NCBI GenBank assembly: GCA_963747335.1
Contig: CAVVEV010000003.1
Span: 124,001-188,000, forward strand
Length of the DNA: 64,000 nucleotides
Direction: 5' to 3'
Source of the DNA: Prado023 sp963747335
GTDB taxonomy: Bacteria > Actinomycetota > Actinomycetes > S36-B12 > CAIYMF01
In this document: in pieces, positions 8,909 through 17,873 of the stretch
How the letters are laid out: the number at the start of each line of letters is the position of its first letter
Numbering within the stretch: position 1 is the first letter of the stretch
The notes under the pieces: model-generated
Database searches by the model: none
The model's input: the letters and a program-made list of their open reading frames with translations, nothing else
What the model was told of the DNA's origin: nothing
Made by a program: the position numbers and the translations under genes

Positions 8909-9001
8909 TAGCCCGATCGAGGCCTCGGATCCCGATCTCGACGATCCCGGGTCGTATGTCGCACGGCCGTCGCGTGGGCGTCCCAGTGTCGTCGCGGGGC
9001 G

Positions 9002-9030
9002 TTGACGCGGGGGCCGGTCATCGATAGCGT
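9002..9030 (+). promoter_or_regulatory. Promoter of the second subtilase operon
   Basis: TTGACG at 9002-9007 and TAGCGT at 9025-9030 are spaced by 17 bases. Transcription would start near 9037, leaving a short leader that contains the GGGAGG ribosome-binding site before ATG 9062. The rest of the 256-base gap 8806-9061 shows no gene. Confidence 0.55.
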
Positions 9031-9061
9031 CGGGGCCCCGGCGAGTGCACGGGAGGTGGAC

Positions 9062-10582
9062 ATGACCCCGACCCGAGACCCCCGGCCCAGGGTGAAGCCC
9101 GACCTGGCCCAGGCCGAGCCGCAGCCGGCCACCCGCGACCGGGGTCGCCCGGTTGATCTCGTCCTGGACTCCGTGGTGTCCGAGCCGCTGCGCGCGGTGA
9201 TCCGGGCCCAGCCGACGGGCCCGATCGGGGTCATCGTCGAGCTACGCACCCCGGGTGGACCGGCCAGGGCGCGCCGTGGCCTGGCCGCCCTGGTGGCCGA
9301 GGTCACGGACGGTCGCGAGAAGGTCTCCACGCGTGGGGACTCCCCGTATGTGACTCTGGCGCTGACGGCCGCCGAGATCGCTGAGCTGGCGCGCCGCGAC
9401 GGCCAGTCGGACTCACCACGCTCCCGCGCGGTGGCGGTGGCGGCCAACCCGGCCCCCCGCCGGCACATCCACCGGATCTGGCCCAACTTCGAGATCACGG
9501 GTCTCACCCTGCGCTCTGTGGTGGCCACGAAGTGCCGCGCTGCGCAGCGCACCTTCGATGCGACCGGGGAGGGGATCGTCTGGGCGGTCCTGGACTCGGG
9601 CATCGACGCACGGCACCGGCATTTCGCGGCGCATGCGAACCTGGACCTGCCCGACGGGCTGGAGCCCCGCTCGTTCGTCCCCGAGGTGACCGATCCGCTG
9701 GTGGACCTCAACGGCCACGGCACCCACGTCGCCGGGATCATCGCCGGTGGCCTGGCCGAGGGGGACGAGGCCACGGCCGTCGGGTGGTACCTCGATGCGC
9801 AAGGGGGGGAGCAGCGCCAGGCATTGCCGGTCCCGGGCATCAGCGGAATGGCCCCGGCCGCCAAGCTCCTGTCGTGCACGGTTCTGCGCCCCGACCGCAC
9901 CGGCGACCTGACCGCATTGCTCGACGCGCTGCTCTACATCCAGCAGGTCAACGACGGCGGTCGGCACCTGCGCGTGCACGGGGTCAACATCTCGGTGGGG
10001 CACATGTTCGACCCGCGGTGGTATGCGGCTGGGCTGACTCCGGTGTGCCGGGAGGTCGACCGGCTGGTCGCATCGGGGGTGGTGGTCGTGGTCGCGGCGG
10101 GCAACACCGGCTATGGCTATGCCAAGGACCCGGAGGGTCGGACGATGCGCCTCGGGTTCGGCATGACGATCAACGACCCGGGCAACGCCCAGCGCGCGAT
10201 CACCGTCGGGGCCACCTCCTCGTCCCCGCACAGCACGGGCGTGTCGTTCTTCTCCTCGAAGGGCCCGACCGGGGACGGCCGGATGAAGCCGGACATCGTG
10301 GCCCCGGGGGAGCGGATCATCTCGGCGGCGGCAGGGGAGCTCCTGCGCCAGGCGCAGCAGGCTGCCCCCGACGCCGAGTACATCGAGAGCACGGGGACGT
10401 CGATGTCCGCCCCACATGTGTCCGGTGCCGCGGCCGGCCTGCTGTCGGTGTACCGGGAGTGCATCGGCGATCCCGACCGGGTCAAGACGGTGCTGACCTC
10501 CTCGGCCACTGACCTCGGCCGGGCGCCCTCCTTCCAGGGCGCGGGAATGCTCGATGCCATGCGCGCCCTGCAGTCGCTGTAG
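9062..10582 (+). CDS. S8 subtilisin-like serine peptidase (intact)
   Basis: The 506-residue protein has an N-terminal region of about 160 residues that looks like a propeptide. The catalytic domain follows with Asp178 (VLDSGID), His219 (NGHGTHVAGI) and Ser447 (GTSMSAPHVSGAA). The oxyanion Asn is in AAGNTGYGY. No signal peptide or membrane anchor is evident. ATG 9062 is chosen because GGGAGG lies 6 bases upstream and the promoter lies just before it. It heads a run with the alpha/beta hydrolase and uracil-DNA-glycosylase-fold genes. It lacks the Cys/Ser tail of the first subtilase, so it could be the processing protease of the island. Confidence 0.9.
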   Translation: MTPTRDPRPRVKPDLAQAEPQPATRDRGRPVDLVLDSVVSEPLRAVIRAQPTGPIGVIVELRTPGGPARARRGLAALVAEVTDGREKVSTRGDSPYVTLALTAAEIAELARRDGQSDSPRSRAVAVAANPAPRRHIHRIWPNFEITGLTLRSVVATKCRAAQRTFDATGEGIVWAVLDSGIDARHRHFAAHANLDLPDGLEPRSFVPEVTDPLVDLNGHGTHVAGIIAGGLAEGDEATAVGWYLDAQGGEQRQALPVPGISGMAPAAKLLSCTVLRPDRTGDLTALLDALLYIQQVNDGGRHLRVHGVNISVGHMFDPRWYAAGLTPVCREVDRLVASGVVVVVAAGNTGYGYAKDPEGRTMRLGFGMTINDPGNAQRAITVGATSSSPHSTGVSFFSSKGPTGDGRMKPDIVAPGERIISAAAGELLRQAQQAAPDAEYIESTGTSMSAPHVSGAAAGLLSVYRECIGDPDRVKTVLTSSATDLGRAPSFQGAGMLDAMRALQSL

Positions 10583-10599
10583 AGAGGAAGTCACCGGAG

Positions 10600-11880
10600 A
10601 TGAAGCTGCCCTATGCCGCCGTGGAGTTCACCAAGGACGGCCACGTCGCGGATCCCAGCCAGGTCGCCGCTGCTCTGGCGATGCTCGACCGCGAGCACGC
10701 GACTGACGTCCTGGTCCTGGCCCACGGATGGAACAACGACATCGGTGCGGCCGAGCGGCTCTACACGCACCTGACCGACAACCTGGCCGACCTGATCCCG
10801 GCGGGCTCGGCGGCGCGCCCGGCCGTCATCGGGATCCTGTGGCCGTCGGTGCGCTGGGCCGACGAGGACCAGCTCGCCGGTGGTGGGGTGTCGGTGGGCG
10901 ACGACCTGACCGCCTTGACCTCGGCGATCGCCGCGTCCGTGGACGACCCGGCCCTGGCCGCTCGCCTCATGGAGCTGGCGGGACGACTGGACACCCCCGA
11001 TGGCCGCGCGGAGTTCCTTGCCGCGACGCGGGATCTCCTGCCGGACCCAGCGCCGCCCGGCGCGGCCGACGAGGATCCCGCGCCCGCCGCACTGCGGACC
11101 GGGGAGGCCGAGGAGGTGTTCGACTCGGTCCGGGTCGCGGTCTCCGGCGTCGATGACGACCTCTCGGCGGCGGACCCGGGCGTCGGGGCACCCGGTGTCG
11201 CCCCCGACCTCCTCAACGAGGGGACCGCCGGTGCTGGGCTGTTCGGCCAGTCCTGGCTCTCCCTGGGCCGCCAGGTGCTCAACACCGTGACCTACTACAC
11301 GATGAAGGCCCGCGCCGGGGACGTCGGGGCCAATGGGGTGGCGCCGCTGGTCGACCAGATCAACGCGGCCGCGCCCGATCGGCGCATCCACCTGGCCGGC
11401 CACTCGTTCGGCGCCCGTGTCGTGTCGGCGGCAGCCACGAACGTCACCACGCCGATCGAGTCGCTGACGCTGCTGCAGGGGGCGTTCAGCCATTACGGCT
11501 TCACGGCCGACTTCGCGCACAGCGGCAAGGACGGCGCCTTCCGGGGGGCCCTGACCAACGGGCGCATCCACGGACCCGTGGTGATCACCCACACGCACAA
11601 CGACAAGGCGGTGCGCCTTGCCTACGCGGTGGCCTCGAGGCTGGCCGGGCAGGCCGGTGCCGCCGTCGGGGACAAGAACGACCTCTACGGCGGGATCGGG
11701 GCCAACGGCTCCCAGGGCACGAATGCCGTCGAGCTGGTGCTCGGCGACGCCGCTGCCGACTACCAGTTCCAGTCAGGCGCCGTTCACAACCTGAACGCCG
11801 ACCGGCTGATCGCCGGGCACAGCGACGTCACCAATCCGGCCGTCGCCAACGCCCTGGGCCATGCCATGGGCCTGCTGTGA
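10600..11880 (+). CDS. Alpha/beta-hydrolase fold protein
   Basis: The 426-residue protein contains an early strand-turn VLVLAHGWNND (residues 36-47), as around the oxyanion hole, and the nucleophile elbow LAGHSFGAR near residue 270. A later VITHTHNDKAV could supply the acid and His. It has no signal peptide. The middle part is Ala/Asp-rich and probably a lid or insertion. It lies 17 bases after the second subtilase and overlaps the next gene by 4 bases, so the three are likely cotranscribed. Substrate (ester, thioester or peptide) cannot be told from sequence. Confidence 0.68.
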   Translation: MKLPYAAVEFTKDGHVADPSQVAAALAMLDREHATDVLVLAHGWNNDIGAAERLYTHLTDNLADLIPAGSAARPAVIGILWPSVRWADEDQLAGGGVSVGDDLTALTSAIAASVDDPALAARLMELAGRLDTPDGRAEFLAATRDLLPDPAPPGAADEDPAPAALRTGEAEEVFDSVRVAVSGVDDDLSAADPGVGAPGVAPDLLNEGTAGAGLFGQSWLSLGRQVLNTVTYYTMKARAGDVGANGVAPLVDQINAAAPDRRIHLAGHSFGARVVSAAATNVTTPIESLTLLQGAFSHYGFTADFAHSGKDGAFRGALTNGRIHGPVVITHTHNDKAVRLAYAVASRLAGQAGAAVGDKNDLYGGIGANGSQGTNAVELVLGDAAADYQFQSGAVHNLNADRLIAGHSDVTNPAVANALGHAMGLL

Positions 11881-12704
11881 GCCACCTGAGCTGTCCGGGA
11901 TATGCCGACGAGCCGTTCGCCACGCTGGTGGCCGAGTACCCGGGTGAGGAGGTGTACCCGAGCGCGGACTTCCGGGTCGAGTGGGGGCCGGTCTTCCACC
12001 GTGGCCGGCTCGACGGCTCCGCGCGGGTGCTGGTCCTGGGCCAGGACCCGGCCACGCATGAGGCCATCAGCCGCCGGATCCTCGTGGGCGAGGCGGGGCA
12101 GCGCGTCCAGGGCCTGCTGGCCAAGGTGGGGATCACCGACAGCTACGCGATGGTCAACGCCTTCCTGTACAGCGTCTTCGGGCAGCAGGGAGGTGAGGAG
12201 CACGAGCGCGATCCGGCCATCGCCGCCTACCGGAACCGGTGGCTGGACGCGCTGCTGGTCGACACGGAGGTGACGGCAGTCCTGGCCCTGGGACGCCTGG
12301 CCCGCACCGCGTACCGGCAGTGGGCCGACACGCAGCCTGCATCCGCCGAGCGGCTGCACCTTGCGGCCGTCCGCCACCCGACCTACCCGGAGAGTGCGGC
12401 TCGGGCCACGGGCAGGCCGCTGGCGGAGACGACGGCGAGCCTGCTGGCCGACTGGAACGAACGGGTGCCCGGACTGGCCGGACACGTGACGCCGGAGGCA
12501 GCGCTCGACCTGACCCCCTATGCCGACGCGTGGGGTGCGGGCGACCTCGTCGCGATCCCCGAGCGGGACCTCCCACCGGGCTGCCCGCCGTGGTGGCGCG
12601 ACCTGCTCTCGTGGGCCGACCGGGAGGGCGGATCGCGTCAGGAGAAGCGCGCGACGATCAGGGTCGCTGTGCCCCGCAGGTGGCAGACGTGGCCGCGGCT
12701 GTGA
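11877..12704 (+). CDS. Uracil-DNA-glycosylase-superfamily protein
   Basis: The 275-residue protein shows the two landmark motifs of the superfamily: VLVLGQDPATHE near residue 50 (GQDP motif) and AAVRHPTYPES near residue 165 (the H-P motif). There are too few cysteines for the iron-sulfur cluster of family 4/5 enzymes. Its GTG start overlaps the hydrolase stop (GTGA), so it belongs to the same operon as the second subtilase. A DNA-repair enzyme here is unexpected; it could act on modified bases or another nucleotide substrate. Confidence 0.62.
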   Translation: MSHLSCPGYADEPFATLVAEYPGEEVYPSADFRVEWGPVFHRGRLDGSARVLVLGQDPATHEAISRRILVGEAGQRVQGLLAKVGITDSYAMVNAFLYSVFGQQGGEEHERDPAIAAYRNRWLDALLVDTEVTAVLALGRLARTAYRQWADTQPASAERLHLAAVRHPTYPESAARATGRPLAETTASLLADWNERVPGLAGHVTPEAALDLTPYADAWGAGDLVAIPERDLPPGCPPWWRDLLSWADREGGSRQEKRATIRVAVPRRWQTWPRL

Positions 12705-12707
12705 GCC

Positions 12708-14270
12708 TCACGCCCTGATCGCGTGGCGCTGGACCGTCCAGAGGTCGCCGTCGAAGCCGATCCGGACATCGCCGACGAGGTGCGGCTCACCGACCACGGG
12801 GTGGATCGCCTCCCGGAAGCTGCGCACCTTCCCCGCTGAGGGCTTGCTGGTGAACACGACCCGGGGCTCGGCCCCATCGGCGGCGAGGACCCGTTCGAGG
12901 AAGGCGGCGAACTCCCTCGACGGGCGGTGCTTGTCCCGGGTGGCGTGCGAGACGAGCAGCAGCGACCCCGCCTCCTGGTCGCCGTAGCCCGCCTCGAGCA
13001 CTGCGCGGTAGAAGTGCCCGTTGTTGCCCGCATGATGGGCCACCTGGACCACGTGCAGGGGCAGGAGGGCGTCGAGGAGCGCGGGGTAGTACTCGCCCCG
13101 GGGTGGCGCGAAGTCGACGAATCCGGCGTCGCCGCTGACCAGCACCCCCTGGCCGTCGAAGCCGAAGCGCGCGACGTAGCTCAGCTGGTTGCTCGGGGTG
13201 ATCGACTGGATCGGGATCCTCGCCCGCGCCGAGCGTGCGAGGTAGTCCCCGAGCGGCAGCCGGCTCCAGTGCTTGCGGACCAGGGACTCGGACGGGCCGA
13301 GCAGCGTCAGGCTCGGGGTCATCGCCCGTGTGGTCGAGGAGGCGACGAACCGCCGCTCGCCTGCCTTCCAGCCGAACTGTGCGGGTGTGCCGTCGGCGAT
13401 GATCGGGCATCGGATGGGGATCGACCGCGCGGTCAGTGCCGCCACCACCTCAGCCAGGGCGATGGCGTTGATCGCATCGCGCGCCGCCGCTTCCCGGATC
13501 GTCGCCAGGTCGAGGGCATCCGAGGTCGCGCGCGCACGGTCGGCCGCCCAGCGCTTCGGCAGGTCCCGGTCGAGTGGGCCCACTGCGTCCGGCCCCGACC
13601 GTGCACCCGGATCGCCGTCTCCGGCGTCGTCCATCTCGAAGAGGGCACCCGCGTGCGTCAGGTCCCCGGCGTGCGGACCTAGGGTGATGGCCGCGTCCTG
13701 GGCGTGGGCACGGAATTGCCGTGACCACGCGGCCGCGTCCCGGGCACCCCGCGGAGCAGCGCCGGTACCCAGGTCCGGCCGGATGGCCCGGGGCCGGTCA
13801 CTGCGGAAGTCGTCCGCCGCCCGCTCCAGGCCCGCCAGCTCCTGGCAGACCGCATTCTTGGCTGTGAGGTAGTCCGCCAGCCGTTGGGCGCCGTCCTCGG
13901 AGGCGAGCTGCCGGACCAGCAGGTCCTCCTGGCCGACGGCCCGGTCCGCGGGCGGGGGATCGGTGTCGTTGGCCACGGGAGGCATCCAGGCCTCGCCGAT
14001 CGCGATCGACTCGTCGGTGATGATCGGCACCAGGCCCACGAGGTGGTCCTCGTCATAGTGCGTGCCGATGATCAGGTCGAGGCGGCGACGCGGATCGCCG
14101 AACGCGTCGAAGGCGTCCTGCAGCTTGGTGTGCACGTGATCGACCGGGTAGCCGCTGGCCTTCACCCCGGCGTCGGCCAGCACCCGGACCGGCCCGCCCC
14201 GGGTTCCGAACTGCAGCAGCAGCGCGGCACCGAGCTGGACCTCGAACATGTCCACCTGGATGCGTCCCAT
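12708..14270 (-). CDS. Metallo-beta-lactamase-fold hydrolase
   Basis: The protein starts MGRIQVDMFEVQLGAALLLQF and has the metal motif THYDEDHLVG (H-x-D-x-D-H) near residue 65. A C-terminal part reads LVSGDAGFVDF, then VVQVAHHAGNNG, resembling the ComEC-like branch of the fold. The middle is a long, poorly conserved insertion. ATG 14270 is preferred because GATGGGA lies upstream and a possible -10 (TATGGT) sits about 40 bases before it; ATGs at 14282 and 14318 are in frame. It converges with the glycosylase-fold gene with only 3 bases between stops. Confidence 0.75.
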   Translation of the reverse strand: MGRIQVDMFEVQLGAALLLQFGTRGGPVRVLADAGVKASGYPVDHVHTKLQDAFDAFGDPRRRLDLIIGTHYDEDHLVGLVPIITDESIAIGEAWMPPVANDTDPPPADRAVGQEDLLVRQLASEDGAQRLADYLTAKNAVCQELAGLERAADDFRSDRPRAIRPDLGTGAAPRGARDAAAWSRQFRAHAQDAAITLGPHAGDLTHAGALFEMDDAGDGDPGARSGPDAVGPLDRDLPKRWAADRARATSDALDLATIREAAARDAINAIALAEVVAALTARSIPIRCPIIADGTPAQFGWKAGERRFVASSTTRAMTPSLTLLGPSESLVRKHWSRLPLGDYLARSARARIPIQSITPSNQLSYVARFGFDGQGVLVSGDAGFVDFAPPRGEYYPALLDALLPLHVVQVAHHAGNNGHFYRAVLEAGYGDQEAGSLLLVSHATRDKHRPSREFAAFLERVLAADGAEPRVVFTSKPSAGKVRSFREAIHPVVGEPHLVGDVRIGFDGDLWTVQRHAIRA

Positions 14271-14392
14271 GGTCGGTCCCATCGCGCGGTCGGGCGTCGT
14301 GCGGCTGGGCATGACCATACGCGCTGACCGGGCGGCAACGCACTGGTCCCGCGTGGCACCATCGACGCAGCACACCTTCAGGAGGTGGCACC

Positions 14393-15775
14393 ATGGCGAC
14401 CGACAGCGACGCCACTGACCTCTTCGAGACCCAGTACGCCCAGGGCGTGATGGAGCAAGTGGGTCCGCCGCAGAGCCGATCGCGCGCCAAGCCACCGGAC
14501 CCCTTCGCCCTGCACGGGGCGGTGATCACGCCCGACGCCGCGTGGTCCAGCGGCTACGTGACGGTCGCCAATGGGGTGATCGATGCGGTCACCCGGAAGA
14601 AGCCCTCGTCTGTCGCGGTCCACGAGACCGACGGCGTGATCATGCCCGGGATGCTCGACCTGCACGGCCATCCCGAGTTCAACGTGTTCGCCGCCTGGGA
14701 GCCGCCCACGCTCTACGCCAACAGGTACCGCTGGCGGGGCTCGGACGTGTACCGGGCCCTTGTGCGCGACCCGCAGAACTCGCTCATCGAGAAGGTGCCG
14801 CCCGGGACGCAGACCCGCTACGCCGAGGTCCGGGCCCTCGTCGGCGGCGTGACCGGGATCCAGGGAGCGTCGCGGGCGAGCACGGCGGCGGCCGAGCCGC
14901 TCGTGCGCAACGTCGACCTGTGGGCGTTCGGCGCCCACCGCGCGCGCTCGATGATCGACCTGCCCTCCGAGACCTCGCGCGACATGGAACGGCTGCGCAC
15001 GATCCTCGGCCAGATCGAGTCCGGGGAGGTCATGGCCTTCTACCTGCACCTGTCCGAGGGCGTCCGCGGCGACCAGCGCAGCACAGGCGAGTTCCAGCGC
15101 TTCCTCGACCTCGGTGTGGCCACAGCGGCGACCAACATCATCCACGGCACCGCGCTGGGAGCCGACGACTGGCGCACAGTCGCCGACGCAGGGTGCCGGC
15201 TCGTGTGGTCCCCGCAGTCCAACCTGCGGCTGTACGCGCAGACGACCCTGGCGGGGGAGGCCCTGGCTGCGGGGGTCCAGGTCGCGCTGGGCGCCGACTG
15301 GCTGCCCTCGGGATCGACGAGCCTGCTGGCGGAGATGAAGGTCGCGCGCAGGGAGCTGATCCGTCAGGGGCATCCGGTCGGTGCCGATGAGCTGGTGGCG
15401 ATGGTGACGTCCGTGGCAGCGCGGGTGGCCGGGCTCGACGAGTACCTGGGCGCACTCGCGGATGGGCGGGTCGCCGACCTCGTGGTCCTCGAGCGCCACC
15501 ATGAGGACCCGTACGAGAGCGTGTGCCTGGCGGACCCCTCATGGGTGGAGATGGTGTGCATCGGCGGGGACATCACCTACGCCCGGACCGACTGGTTCGA
15601 GGCGCTGTCCGGCGCTGCGACCGGTCCCACGATCGAGGACGTGACCGCCTGGGGGAAGCCGATGCGCCTTGACACTGCCTACCAGTCCCCGGCATCGAAC
15701 CCCACGCCGCCGCTGTCGGAGATCCGCGGCCTGCTGACCGCCGCCTACCCACCGGTCGGACCAGTCTTCGCCTGA
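14393..15775 (+). CDS. Amidohydrolase-superfamily metal-dependent hydrolase
   Basis: The 460-residue protein has an N-terminal extension of about 40 residues, then the typical small beta-sandwich start (AVITPDAAW, ANGVIDAV). The metal motif is PGMLDLHGHPEFN (HxH), followed by FYLHLSEG, NIIHGTAL and ALGADWLPSGS, which give the remaining His and Asp ligands of the chlorohydrolase/ATZ-like branch. AGGAGGT stands just upstream of ATG 14393. It lies divergent from the metallo-beta-lactamase-fold gene and is the last gene of the accessory island. The substrate is unknown. Confidence 0.83.
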   Translation: MATDSDATDLFETQYAQGVMEQVGPPQSRSRAKPPDPFALHGAVITPDAAWSSGYVTVANGVIDAVTRKKPSSVAVHETDGVIMPGMLDLHGHPEFNVFAAWEPPTLYANRYRWRGSDVYRALVRDPQNSLIEKVPPGTQTRYAEVRALVGGVTGIQGASRASTAAAEPLVRNVDLWAFGAHRARSMIDLPSETSRDMERLRTILGQIESGEVMAFYLHLSEGVRGDQRSTGEFQRFLDLGVATAATNIIHGTALGADDWRTVADAGCRLVWSPQSNLRLYAQTTLAGEALAAGVQVALGADWLPSGSTSLLAEMKVARRELIRQGHPVGADELVAMVTSVAARVAGLDEYLGALADGRVADLVVLERHHEDPYESVCLADPSWVEMVCIGGDITYARTDWFEALSGAATGPTIEDVTAWGKPMRLDTAYQSPASNPTPPLSEIRGLLTAAYPPVGPVFA

Positions 15776-15822
15776 CTGCCGACCTCGTCCCCCGCAACCG
15801 CGCCATGGAATGGAGACTCACG

Positions 15823-16095
15823 ATGAACAAGGCCGAGTTGATCGATCTCATCGCCAAGAAGACCGGAGGCACGCGATCCGCCGCCCAGGCCAGCCTGGAT
15901 GCGACCCTCGAGGTGATCACCGAGTCGCTGGCGGCCGGCGACCCAGTGACCCTCACGGGATTCGGCACCTTCGACGTGACGGATCGCCCTGAGCGGATGG
16001 GGCGCAATCCGCAGACGGGCGAAGCCCTGCGGATCAGGGCAAGCCGGGCCCCGAGGTTCAAGCCCGGCAAGGCGTTGAAGGATGCCATCCAGTGA
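15823..16095 (+). CDS. hup: HU-family nucleoid DNA-binding protein
   Basis: The 90-residue protein starts MNKAELIDLIAKKTG. It has the HU signature GFGTFDV and the DNA-binding arm with GRNPQTGE, ending PRFKPGKALKDAI. It is the short form without the Lys/Ala-rich tail found in mycobacterial HupB. ATG 15823 follows a GGAGA site; the frame extends slightly upstream but the HU fold begins here. Confidence 0.96.
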   Translation: MNKAELIDLIAKKTGGTRSAAQASLDATLEVITESLAAGDPVTLTGFGTFDVTDRPERMGRNPQTGEALRIRASRAPRFKPGKALKDAIQ

Positions 16096-16124
16096 CGGGG
16101 CGCCGGTGAACGATCGGAGGGGGG

Positions 16125-16151
16125 AGCGCCGAGCCCGCTGAGCCGGGCGCT
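16125..16151. terminator. Stem-loop between convergent hup and ABC ATPase genes
   Basis: AGCGCC at 16125-16130 pairs with GGCGCT at 16146-16151. An inner GCCCG/CGGGC pairing extends the stem. There is no T-run, as is common in GC-rich actinobacteria. Confidence 0.4.
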
Positions 16152-16929
16152 ACAGCACCTTGGACAGGAACGCCTTCGTCCGCTCGTGCTGCGGGTTGGC
16201 CAGCACCTCGCGGGGGCTGCCCGACTCGACCACCACACCGTCGTCCATGAACACCAGGCTGTCTCCGACCTCGCGGGCGAAGCCCATCTCGTGGGTCACC
16301 ACGATCATGGTCATACCCTCCTCGGCCAGTTGTCGCATGACGTCGAGCACCTCGCCCACCAGCTCCGGGTCGAGCGCGGACGTCGGCTCGTCGAAGAGCA
16401 TCAGCTTGGGCTGCATGCACAGCGCCCGGGCGATGGCCACGCGCTGCTGCTGGCCCCCGGACAGCTGGCTCGGATAGGAGGCGCCGCGGTCGCCCAGGCC
16501 GACTCGGTCCAGCAGGGCCTGGGCCCGATCCCGCACGACGTCCTTGGCCTCGCCCTTGGCATGGATCGGCGCCTCCATGATGTTCTGCAGCGCGGTCATG
16601 TGGGGGAAGAGGTTGAACCGCTGGAACACCATCCCGATGCCCAGGCGCTGGCTCGCCACCTCCTTGTCGTGCATCTCGTAGAGCTTGCCGCCCTTCTCGC
16701 GGTAGCCGACAAGCGCACCGTCCACGGCGAGGCGTCCCGAGTGGATCCGCTCCAGATGGTTGATGCAGCGCAAGAAGGTCGACTTGCCCGAGCCCGAGGG
16801 GCCGACGATGCACATCACCTCGCGGGGCGCGACCTCGAGGTCGACGCCCTTGAGCACCTCGAAGCGCCCGTACCACTTGTGGACCTGCTCGGCCAGGACC
16901 ATCGGGGTGGCCGTCGTCGGCGTGCTCAT
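16150..16929 (-). CDS. Polar amino-acid ABC transporter, ATP-binding protein
   Basis: The 259-residue ATPase has Walker A GPSGSGKST, signature LSGGQQQR, Walker B LMLFDEPTSALDPE and the switch His in VVTHEMGFA. The sequence is of the GlnQ/HisP class serving polar amino-acid importers. Its start overlaps the permease gene by 4 bases. It is the third gene of the operon binding protein-permease-ATPase on the minus strand. Confidence 0.95.
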   Translation of the reverse strand: MSTPTTATPMVLAEQVHKWYGRFEVLKGVDLEVAPREVMCIVGPSGSGKSTFLRCINHLERIHSGRLAVDGALVGYREKGGKLYEMHDKEVASQRLGIGMVFQRFNLFPHMTALQNIMEAPIHAKGEAKDVVRDRAQALLDRVGLGDRGASYPSQLSGGQQQRVAIARALCMQPKLMLFDEPTSALDPELVGEVLDVMRQLAEEGMTMIVVTHEMGFAREVGDSLVFMDDGVVVESGSPREVLANPQHERTKAFLSKVL

Positions 16930-17861
16930 CGCAGCTCATATCGGGTGAGGCGCATGCGCAGCTTCTGGATCGGTGTGGGTGGCAGCGTGCGCACCGAGCC
17001 GCGTGAGTAGTACCGCTCGATGTAGTACTGGCCGATCATCAGCACCGAGGTCATCGCCAGGTACCAGAGGCTGGCGGTGATGAGCATCGGGAACGGCTGG
17101 AACGTCCGGCTTCCGATCGCGCTGGTCTGGAAGAAGAGCTCGACATAGGGCACGTAGGCCACCAGCGAGGTCGTCTTCAACATCGAGATGGTCTCGTTGC
17201 CGGTCGGGGGCACGACGACGCGCATCGCCTGCGGCAGGACGATCCGGCGCAGGGTCTTCAGCCGCGACAGGCCCAGTGCCGAGGCGGCCTCGGACTGCCC
17301 CTCATCGACGGACAGGATGCCGGCGCGGATGATCTCCGACATGTACGCGGCCTCGTTGAGCCCGAGGCCGAGCAGCGCCGCAGCGATCGGAGGGATCAGG
17401 TCGCGGGTCTCGAAGGTGAACCACTCGGGACCGAACGGCACACCGAGGGAGATCTCCCGGTACAGGGAGTTGAGGTTGCCCCAGATCACCAGTTGGACGA
17501 GCACCGGGGTGCCGCGGAACACCCAGACGTAGAACCATGCGGCCCCGGAGAGCACGGGGTTCGGCGAGAGCCGCATCACGGCCAGGATGACGCCGAGGAC
17601 GACACCGATCAGCATCGAGGCGGCCGTCAGCCACAGGGTCGTGACCACCCCGCGCAGCACCGGTGGGGTGAACGCGTTCTGCAGCTGGAAGTCCCACTGC
17701 CAGTTGGGGTTGGTCAGGACGCTGTGGGCGAACATGGCCCCCAGCAGCGCGATGACCCCCATCGTGACCCAGCGGCCGGGGTGCCTGACCGGGATCGCCT
17801 TGATCGGATCCGGATCCGGACCCGCCACGTCGCTCGGGGCGCTCGGTGCCGATGCGGTCAT
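16926..17861 (-). CDS. Polar amino-acid ABC transporter, permease
   Basis: The 311-residue inner-membrane protein has about five or six hydrophobic segments and the conserved cytoplasmic coupling motif (EAASALGLSRLKTLRRIVLP) of binding-protein-dependent permeases. One subunit is encoded, so it probably works as a homodimer. The N-terminal 30 residues are a Pro/Asp-rich cytoplasmic tail. It lies 12 bases after the binding-protein gene. Confidence 0.94.
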   Translation of the reverse strand: MTASAPSAPSDVAGPDPDPIKAIPVRHPGRWVTMGVIALLGAMFAHSVLTNPNWQWDFQLQNAFTPPVLRGVVTTLWLTAASMLIGVVLGVILAVMRLSPNPVLSGAAWFYVWVFRGTPVLVQLVIWGNLNSLYREISLGVPFGPEWFTFETRDLIPPIAAALLGLGLNEAAYMSEIIRAGILSVDEGQSEAASALGLSRLKTLRRIVLPQAMRVVVPPTGNETISMLKTTSLVAYVPYVELFFQTSAIGSRTFQPFPMLITASLWYLAMTSVLMIGQYYIERYYSRGSVRTLPPTPIQKLRMRLTRYELR

Positions 17862-17873
17862 CTGGGCTCCTGC

